DNA of 12,000 nt from Cristatella mucedo (taxonomy: Eukaryota; Bryozoa; Phylactolaemata; Cristatellidae), in NCBI GenBank assembly GCA_009760855.2, contig WPIO01000018.1, positions 2,220,501-2,232,500 on the forward strand. The letters are read 5' to 3'. Both the position numbers and the translations under genes were made by a program. Position 1 is the first letter of the stretch. Each line of letters starts with the position of its first letter. Below are positions 7,315-12,000 of this stretch, piece after piece. The notes under the pieces are model-generated. The model made no database searches, had not been told where the DNA came from, and saw only the letters and a program-made list of their open reading frames with translations.

Positions 7315-9245
7315 TTAAATTTCTTTCATCAGTTTTGAATTATATTTGAGAAATATCAGTCGAGCTGCATTCTCTGGCAGAAGTGAACTTCGATGATCAC
7401 TGAGGACTTCCCCAGCAACACTGAACAAACGTTCTGAAGGTACACTTGTTGGTGGAGCACCCAAACAAACGCGAGCTACTGTTGCCAGAGCTGGCAGTCG
7501 TTCCCTGTTCTGTCTCCACCACTGTAGTGGATCAGCCTCTCTGTTTATTAATGGCTCTGCCAAGTATTTGTTCAGCTGACTGTCAATGTCTGGTTGTTGC
7601 TCACTGCCTGTGGTACCAGCAGTAGATTGAACAATGTCATCAAAACATTCCCAAAGTACTGATGATTGAGAAGAATTATCCAGCCGGGCTTGCTTGGCTG
7701 GAATTTCTTCATTTGTGTCAACCTGCCGCTCAGACTGATTTTTGTGGCTTCCATCTTGCACAGTTTCTATCTGCCCTGTCAATTCATTGAATGCAAGCAG
7801 AACCCTTGCTTTTGTAGCTGTCAGTGTAGCTTCTGATGAGAAGAATTTTGTTTTGAATCGTGGATCAATCATTGTCGCCACTGTATACAGGGCTTCCTGC
7901 TCGATACTGTCAAAGCGTTCATTCAATGAGTTGATTAGGGTTGACCTCATAGTCTTTACACCTGCATCTGTGCAGTCCTTCTTCAACAGGTTCCGCAGAG
8001 CTGTTACAATAGGAATAACTAGTGATATACGTGCTGCTTCACGGCTAACTTCTCTTGTTGCCTCTTCAAACGGAGCAAGCACGGACACAGCATTTTCAGC
8101 CACGGACCACTGATGTGCAGTTGGGCAGGAAGTGCCAACGACTTCTGAACAGTAGAGGGTTAATGCACGACGCTGTTCACATAGACGACGCAGCATGTAA
8201 AACGTTGAGTTCCATCTTGTGCTCACGTCTTGTAACAGCTGGTGGTCTGGCAAACCCAGTTCAGCCTGCAACTCCTTGAACCGACCACTAGCAGATGAAG
8301 AATGTTTAAAATGACCAACTAATTTCTTTCCGATACTTATTATGTCTGATACTCCCCGCTGACTGAGCAATCCGTCATGCACACATAACTGCATGGTATG
8401 TGCAAAGCACCCGAAGCTTTTTATGTTGGCATCACGAAAAACATTTTGATATGTTCGCCGCATTGTCTCGAAGTACGACATGACAGCGTCCAAAGCTAAT
8501 GTTCCATTTGTCAAGCATCTGCTGAAAGGCAGTCATCAGTCCAGCAGCAGTGTGATGACCAGCAAATGGCATGCAATCCAACAAAAAAACTCATGTTTTC
8601 AAACTCCTCTGTCAGCCAATGGGCAGTTAAGCCCATGAATGATTGCACAGTATTGTCTGCTGTCCATGTATCAGTGGTAAAGGACAGAAACGGAGTAGTT
8701 GCTGGATCGAGTATTACCAACAGCTGGGTGCAAACTTCATCATTAATTTCAGGAATGACTCTCTCTGCAAAATATTTTCGTGATGGAACAGTGTAACGCC
8801 TCTCTAAAACTCCCATGAGTTCAACAAAGCCTGCCTTCTCAACAATCTGAACCGGTTGCATATCTGTTATTATCATCTTAGCAATGGCACGGTGAATTCT
8901 CACTGATGAGCTGTTATTGATATCCCATACTTTCATGCATGCAACTTGTTCGGGAATCGTTTTCTGGATCATGACTTTGCCTATTGCACCAGGTGTAACA
9001 TTCGGCAGTGCTGCAGTTTCAGCCTTCTTCTTTGCATTAGCAATTTTGGTTTGCATTTCGTTGTATTCTTTATAATGTTTTGAGCGAAGATGTGTCAGCA
9101 TGGCCGAAGTTGAAAATTTTTTGGGCTCATCTGGTTTACCACGTGACAAGATGCTTGGACACAGCAAACACTGGGATTTTGAGCTGTCACCGTCCTTTTC
9201 TCTGAAGTATTCCCAAACTGGACTGTTTTTCATTTTGTCTGTCAT
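7315..9245 (-). pseudogene. hAT transposase with BED zinc finger, interrupted by two frameshifts
   Basis: The intact enzyme would cut at the terminal repeats and insert the element elsewhere, acting in the nucleus. The start is the ATG at 9245. Residues 11-57 form a BED finger with C26, C29, H52 and H57. FTTDTWTA gives the first catalytic Asp (D192). After H225, near 8570, the frame moves by one base. The middle frame (8569 to about 8440) has FAGHHTAAGLMTAF and VVLRDNAAN with the second Asp at 8467-8465. Near 8436-8447 (an A4-TG-T5 tract) the frame moves one base again. The third frame runs to the TAA at 7315 with CFAHTMQL, QDVSTRWNSTFYML, and the C-terminal dimerisation region with WWRQNRERLP and VPSERLFSVAG, whose Glu at 7434-7432 is the third catalytic residue. 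Total is about 643 codons, a normal hAT length. The apparent methionine at 8514 and the last 19 residues of the upstream frame are out-of-frame translation. Confidence 0.92.
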
Positions 9246-10010
9246 CTAGTTAAAAATAAAACACAATTAAAAGACTTTTGGATTTATTTATAAGGCCGCC
9301 CTTTACGCGTATAGCCAGCAATTTATGCGCACTGCACGCACACACACGCATTCTCCACGGCAGTCACACTGACCTGGTCCTATGTACAGAATTCGAATAC
9401 GTGAATGCAGCCCCGTTTTAGGTTACGTACTTCAGCGGGGCGCGATTAACTGCCAAAAGCTGTCGCGGCACACCAGACCAACCAAAATGTGTTCAGTGAC
9501 TTCTGTAGTGACGCGGTCTGGCGCTAGCAACACTGCGCACTACGCAAAACTCAAATTTTGGAAAAAAGCGCAACAGATATACAGTGCTAGTGGTGTTGTT
9601 ACCTGCACGGATTTGCAAGTTGTCTCGCCTTGGCTGCAGAGTGACTGCTATTGCAATGAAGGTATACCGTGAAGAAGTTCCGCACGCTTCCGCCAAGTGC
9701 GGCTTCGTGAGACCAAATGCACTGCGAACGAATCTATGGTGCGGCCTGACCGACGACGGGCTGCCGCTCGCAGCGTTCCGCTCTGACGTCTGAGAATCTA
9801 ACCGCGCTCGGAAACGTTCCGCCGCGAGCCGAGGTCAAAACCATGTCGTTACGACCTGACGTCGGAGTGCTCAATCAGCGTCTGAACGTCCTCTCGGCCT
9901 CCCCACCCTCTCCCGACGCAGAGCGCAGGGACGTCGGGCCAGCTCCTTCCTCTTATAAATGGAACGAGTAATATATTTAACCAAAATTCGAAAAATCCGG
10001 CCAAATCCGG
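9246..10010. other. hAT 5' non-coding region
   Basis: This lies between the transposase ATG and the right subterminal repeats. It is richer in GC and CpG than the flanks, especially 9380-9950. Open frames at 9382-9672 (+), 9493-9696 (-) and 9584-9793 (+) overlap one another and show no protein family, as expected of shadow frames in GC-rich DNA. It probably contains the transposase promoter. The bases just before the ATG (minus strand TGTTTTATTTTTAACTAG) resemble a 3' splice site, so a 5' leader intron is possible. Confidence 0.6.
9285..9292 (-). promoter_or_regulatory. TATA-box candidate for transposase
   Basis: The minus strand reads TATAAATA, about 40 bp before the transposase ATG. Transcription starting about 30 bp downstream would give a very short leader. 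The same bases include AATAAA (9288-9283), the first minus-strand poly(A) hexamer met after the sulfotransferase stop. Which role applies, if either, cannot be decided from sequence. Confidence 0.35.
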
Positions 10011-10019
10011 CCAAGTTTT

Positions 10020-10097
10020 GGCCGGAGCCGGAGCCGGAGCCGGATTTGTAAATTGGCCGGAATTCGGCCGGAGCCGGAGCCGGAGCCGAATTCCGGT
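10020..10097. repeat. hAT right subterminal GGAGCC repeats
   Basis: Two blocks, 10020-10048 and 10065-10090, carry GGCC followed by three GGAGCC units. The first ends in GGATTTG like the left-end blocks; the second ends in GAATTCCGG and runs into the terminal repeat. Together with the left end the unit count is 1, 2, 3, 3. Confidence 0.8.
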
Positions 10098-10106
10098 ACA
10101 GCCCTA
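10092..10106 (-). repeat. hAT right terminal inverted repeat
   Basis: Read on the minus strand it is TAGGGCTGTACCGGA, identical to the left end over 15 bases. It is followed by ATATATAT (10107-10114) as target duplication. Confidence 0.95.
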
Positions 10107-10120
10107 ATATATATATATAT
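10107..10120. repeat. (AT)n run, right hAT target site
   Basis: Fourteen alternating A/T bases; the first eight repeat the eight bases before the left end. Joined to the left run, the pre-insertion site would be a TA microsatellite of about 27 bp. Confidence 0.75.
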
Positions 10121-10212
10121 CCGCTAGGGCTAGTCACGTGCAACACGTTGCCTGTCGCTGTTGCTCGCCTTCACTTGGTGTAGTAACGATGCAATTTCAT
10201 AATGTCCAAGAG

Positions 10213-10313
10213 CTAAACTCGGAGATCCAGCTCCAGCTTCAAGTCGGAAATCCGTCGGTCAAAGAGCTCCTTTTGATGAACTGTGAAGAAGTTCTTCCAG
10301 TTTCCAACTTCTC
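10213..10313 (-). CDS. sulfotransferase terminal exon
   Basis: The exon starts after the acceptor TTGTAG (10316-10314) with GA, completing a glycine codon, then EVGNWKNFFTVHQKELFDRR, ending ...LDLRV and TAG (10215-10213). G-x-x-G-[DN]-W-K-N-x-F-T is the C-terminal signature that closes over PAPS. The exon is 101 bp, 2 + 33 codons, matching the phase left by the preceding exon. The plus-strand frame 10189-10410 is its antisense shadow. Confidence 0.88.
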
Positions 10314-10405
10314 CTACAAGATGGAGCCTGCCATTGCAGCCCTCATTCGTCCTTCTGGCGAAAATGGGAACGCGTTTCTGGAAGACGCAAGGAAACCGTA
10401 CGAAC

Positions 10406-10544
10406 CTTGACGAATGAACGGGGACGATGGCTTGATTTTCTTACTCTCGGCGAAGGTGCATGAGTGACTTATTCTTTCAATAGTCGGTTCGTCCAGCTTT
10501 CTGTTCAAGAATTTGACCACCCTTTGAACAGCACCGTTCAGATC
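10406..10544 (-). CDS. sulfotransferase penultimate exon
   Basis: It starts after TTGTAG (10547-10545) with DLNGAVQRVVKFLNRKL, the helix that follows the YED motif in the family, then DEPTIERISHSCTFAESKK and SSPFIRQ plus one base of a Gly codon. The donor is CAAG|GTTCGT at 10405. It is 139 bp (46 codons + 1). Splicing to 10313 across a 92-bp intron restores PFIRQ-G-EVGNWK, which matches the family (FxRKGxxGDWK). Reading through the intron instead hits a stop, so the apparent frameshift is an intron. Confidence 0.88.
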
Positions 10545-10818
10545 CTACAATTGATCTTGACTGATAAATGGACAGCCGCATCATTGGTGCTATTTTTACG
10601 GTGGTCGCAGACTACTGACACAAGATCAGTGCTATTAGGAACATGCCGCGGATTATCAACTGAAATTTCAGTATAATCATATTAGATTAATCGCGATAGA
10701 GTTCATGTTTGCAGAGCCAAAACAATTATATTTATTGAGTGAAGTTTCTTCTGGACTAAGCGGCTGGAAACAGAAAAGGAGCAGCATGATCGAGCTCATA
10801 ACCCAGTGATACACGTAC

Positions 10819-10913
10819 CGTCTTCATATCTTCGTAATGCAAAGTCAGTATGTTGGGTTTTGTTTTATTGTCCTGAAAGTCTTTGATGAGACTCCACCAG
10901 CTTGCTCCTGGAA
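10819..10913 (-). CDS. sulfotransferase exon with YED motif
   Basis: The acceptor is AATTTCAG (CAG at 10916-10914). The two first bases complete an Ile codon, then PGASWWSLIKDFQDN, PNILTLHYEDMKT. The donor is ACG|GTACGT at 10818. It is 95 bp (2 + 31 codons), ending in phase 0 as the next exon requires. N-[IV]-L-x-L-x-Y-E-D-[ML]-K is a family hallmark. An alternative in-frame acceptor six bases downstream (TTCCAG) would drop two residues. Confidence 0.87.
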
Positions 10914-10993
10914 CTGAAATTTGCATAGCTAGCGAGTGAAACCAGCAAACTGTGCGATATTTTGCAACAGGGCACTGATTTAAGAAGACTTAC

Positions 10994-11114
10994 TTTTTCC
11001 GTTAAGAAAAAAATAAAAAAACTGTTCCCAATCGAGAGAAACTCCTGAGAACGCCTTTAATCGGTGAAACGTACTGACGGCGACGTCTCGGGGATCTCTG
11101 TCCACATAGATTAT
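10994..11114 (-). CDS. sulfotransferase exon with 3'-phosphate-binding motif
   Basis: The acceptor is TTTTTCTTCAG with CAG at 11117-11115. The exon encodes IIYVDRDPRDVAVSTFHRL then SLDWEQFF and FFLNGK plus one base, ending at a textbook GTAAGT donor (10993). Arg (11099-11097) and Ser (11075-11073) are spaced as in R-N-x-x-D-V-x-V-S, where they bind the PAPS 3'-phosphate. It is 121 bp (40 codons + 1). Confidence 0.92.
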
Positions 11115-11202
11115 CTGAAGAAAAAGTTCGTAATAATTCGGTTATGACAGATCTTAAAAGTCGCTTCAACTCCTTACTAGCCGGGAGTAGATCCGTTCTC
11201 AC

Positions 11203-11322
11203 CTTAGCTTCACCCAGCTGAACACGCTTGGGTAGCATTCGGAAAGGCAGATGTGTCATGATGATACGTGGTGACGGCAGTTTGGACAAATCTTTAAGAG
11301 ACATCGGCACTGGTCCGTTGTG
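11203..11322 (-). CDS. sulfotransferase exon with catalytic THLP histidine
   Basis: The acceptor is TTTCTTTACAG (CAG at 11325-11323). The exon encodes HNGPVPMSLKDLSKLPSPRI then IMTHLPFRMLPKRVQLGEAK and ends at AAG|GTGAGA (donor at 11202). It is exactly 40 codons, phase 0 at both ends. S-P-R-x-x-x-[TS]-H-L-P is family-typical and its His is the general base. The frame that continues past the donor to 11002 is intronic read-through. The 88-bp intron to the next exon begins GTGAGA. Confidence 0.92.
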
Positions 11323-11480
11323 CTGTAAAGAAACATTTAATTTCATGAAGGTCAGAAATGTAAATACTGGGAAACGTTTGTGATTCGATGGCTGCCTTAA
11401 AGTGACTCAGTTCTAGCATGAATTGGGTAAGCTAGAGACTCTTAGGTTACCAAATAGTTTGCATCCGTAGCTCACCGTAC

Positions 11481-11690
11481 CTCATACTCTCTCACATTAG
11501 TAAGACGCAAGTTATGTAGTCGGCCGAACTAAGAAGGTGCTCCGTGAGCAATCATTGTCTCGAGGTTATCAGCCACATCAATATTAAATCCAAATTACAG
11601 TGTGGCTATATCCGGTAGCTAAGATGATTAGGGCCAAGTTTCAACCCGACGGCAGGAAACTAGCATACTCGGATTTTCATTTTTTTTGAC
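11481..11690 (-). pseudogene. sulfotransferase PAPS-loop exon, degenerate
   Basis: The acceptor is CCTTTCTGTTTCAG (CAG at 11693-11691) and the donor candidate GAG|GTACGG (11480). It is 210 bp, exactly 70 codons, phase 0 at both ends, fitting its neighbour. It begins VKKNENPSMLVS, which matches the strand before the loop (family like KxxDxFLVSYPKSGTTW). The loop itself reads CRRVETW, one residue short, with Tyr-Pro-Lys-Ser-Gly lost. In-frame stops lie at 11630-11628, 11621-11619, 11597-11595 and 11531-11529, with FGFNIDVADNLETMIAHGAP between the last two. The segment after ETW reads better one base out of frame (ALIILATGYSHT), suggesting compensating indels. The loss of the loop would abolish PAPS binding. 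Confidence 0.6.
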
Positions 11691-11967
11691 CTGAAACAGA
11701 AAGGGACTTAGTGTAGAAGCATTATTGGCAGCTATCGAAGTACGCGAGAGAATTGGAGTCATAGTATGGTCATTGCAGGAAAGACCCAAGACCAAAACAA
11801 AGCATGTAGTCACATTTTGCTACTCTGGTCAATGACTAAAAGGGAAATGGAAAAATAACGCAAGACACGAGGTACCATGCTAGACATTGTATGAATTAGT
11901 CAGAATACGTACATACCCTTTAGAAAAGCTCTATGCACGCTGTGCTTTTTGAAAGCATTCAACTTAC

Positions 11968-12000
11968 CATGTTTGAAAATTGTGGTGGAGGACACAATTC
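11968..12000 (-). CDS. tentative upstream sulfotransferase exon, partial
   Basis: The minus strand enters the window reading ELCPPPQFSNM, followed at once by a consensus donor GTAAGT (11967-11962). Many sulfotransferases have a Pro-Pro-x-F-like stretch shortly before the PAPS loop. Joining directly to the next exon keeps frame but leaves about eight residues fewer than usual, so a small exon or deletion is possible. Only 33 bases are visible. Confidence 0.35.

Larger units (their letters stand above)
6895..10106 (-). mobile_element. hAT superfamily DNA transposon, near full length (3,212 bp)
   Basis: Both termini and the transposase gene are present. The ends are 15-bp perfect inverted repeats beginning TAGGGCTGTACCGGA, flanked by ATATATAT on each side. 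The transposase lies on the minus strand at 7315-9245, with about 420 bp between its stop and the left end and about 860 bp between its ATG and the right end. GGAGCC-rich subterminal repeats occur near both ends. BED finger, DDE and dimerisation motifs fix the superfamily. The target ATATATAT fits both the Ac-type (nTnnnnAn) and Buster-type (nnnTAnnn) patterns, so it does not settle the subfamily. Two frameshifts suggest this copy makes no full transposase, though the intact termini could still be mobilised in trans. Confidence 0.93.
10213..12000 (-). pseudogene. cytosolic-type sulfotransferase gene, multi-exon, PAPS-loop exon disrupted, 5' end outside window
   Basis: The family transfers sulfate from PAPS to hydroxyl or amine groups of small molecules in the cytosol. 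Exons were placed from GT-AG sites plus family motifs: 12000-11968 (tentative), 11690-11481 (degenerate), 11322-11203, 11114-10994, 10913-10819, 10544-10406 and 10313-10213. The last five join without a frame break into 191 codons plus TAG. Adding the 70-codon degenerate exon and a short start gives about 290 residues, the usual length. Motifs in order: MTHLPF with the catalytic His, DRDPRDVAVS (3'-phosphate site), HYEDMKTDLNGAV, and PFIRQGEVGNWKNFFTVHQK. The exon that should hold the 5'-phosphosulfate loop (normally like YPKSGTTW) has four in-frame stops. It is either a young pseudogene, an allele with local damage, or an assembly error; intact downstream exons favour recent loss. The substrate cannot be inferred. 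Confidence 0.85.

Noticed and set aside
7742-8279. Plus-strand frames opposite the transposase
   Set aside because: They are antisense shadows of the strongly supported hAT transposase.
8448-8514. Apparent ATG start of a separate 399-residue transposase protein at 8514
   Set aside because: The first ~23 residues are an out-of-frame reading of the segment that in another frame gives the conserved RDNAAN region; it is the downstream part of one frameshifted gene.
9382-9793. Three overlapping frames in the hAT 5' region as a possible second transposon gene
   Set aside because: There is no recognisable motif, the frames lie on both strands, and CpG-rich DNA gives stop-poor frames by chance.
9871-10146. 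Minus-strand frame with Pro-Ala and Gly-Ser repeats
   Set aside because: It is a translation of the GGAGCC subterminal repeats crossing the transposon end, not a protein.
10371-10405. 28-base mini-intron ending at TTCCAG inside the sulfotransferase
   Set aside because: It is too short for an animal intron and leads into a frame with a stop; the 92-bp intron to TTGTAG restores the family signature exactly.
10138-10410. Plus-strand 90-codon frame with coding-like composition
   Set aside because: It is antisense to the terminal exons and short intron of the sulfotransferase, whose minus-strand motifs and splice sites explain the composition; its first Met is also a GTG.
11628-11813. 61-codon minus-strand frame as a free-standing small gene
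   Set aside because: Its last 21 codons are the start of the degenerate sulfotransferase exon and the part before the TTTCAG acceptor is intron read-through.
1-12000. CRISPR array, bacterial operon or virus
   Set aside because: There are no regularly spaced repeats, no tightly packed same-strand ORFs and no viral hallmark proteins; introns, hAT and LINE sequences point to animal nuclear DNA.

Overview
The window looks like nuclear DNA of an invertebrate animal; the species cannot be told from the sequence. The evidence is a spliced gene with short GT-AG introns (88, 92, 158 and 274 bp), a hAT DNA transposon, decayed non-LTR (LINE) retrotransposon 3' ends of at least two families, and long A/T-rich gene-free stretches. 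Nothing bacterial is visible: no operons, ribosome binding sites or long contiguous host ORFs. Most of the long open frames are transposon pieces or shadows.

Layout, left to right. 1-30: possible 3' part of a tRNA-like sequence or tRNA-derived SINE, cut by the window edge. 240-651 (+): decayed LINE ORF2 tail, family 1. 652-2464: no recognisable gene; one two-unit 30-bp tandem repeat and small palindromes. 2465-2963 (-) and 3072-4435 (-): two direct copies of a second CR1/L2-like LINE. The first holds only the 3' end; the second reaches back into the reverse transcriptase and is broken by stops and frameshifts. 4436-5384: A/T-rich, no gene. 5385-5708 (+): second copy of LINE family 1, followed by a possible 3' tail ending in four AATAAA hexamers (6016-6063). 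6065-6873: no gene recognised.

6895-10106 is a complete-looking 3,212-bp hAT transposon. It has 15-bp perfect terminal inverted repeats, ATATATAT on both sides as an 8-bp target duplication, GGAGCC-rich subterminal repeats, and a BED-finger/hAT transposase on the minus strand of about 643 codons. The transposase is open except for two single-base-type frameshifts at about 8570 and 8440.

10213-12000 (-) is the most interesting host locus: a cytosolic-type (PAPS-dependent) sulfotransferase gene reconstructed from splice sites. Its five 3' exons join in frame into 191 codons plus stop and carry the catalytic THLP histidine, the 3'-phosphate-binding R-x7-S motif, the YED motif and the G-x-x-G-N-W-K signature. 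The preceding 210-bp exon, which should hold the PAPS 5'-phosphosulfate loop, is in the right place, phase and length but has four in-frame stops and a ruined loop. The locus therefore looks like a recent or partial pseudogene, unless the assembly is faulty there. The hAT element sits only 107 bp beyond the sulfotransferase stop codon, in the same transcriptional orientation.
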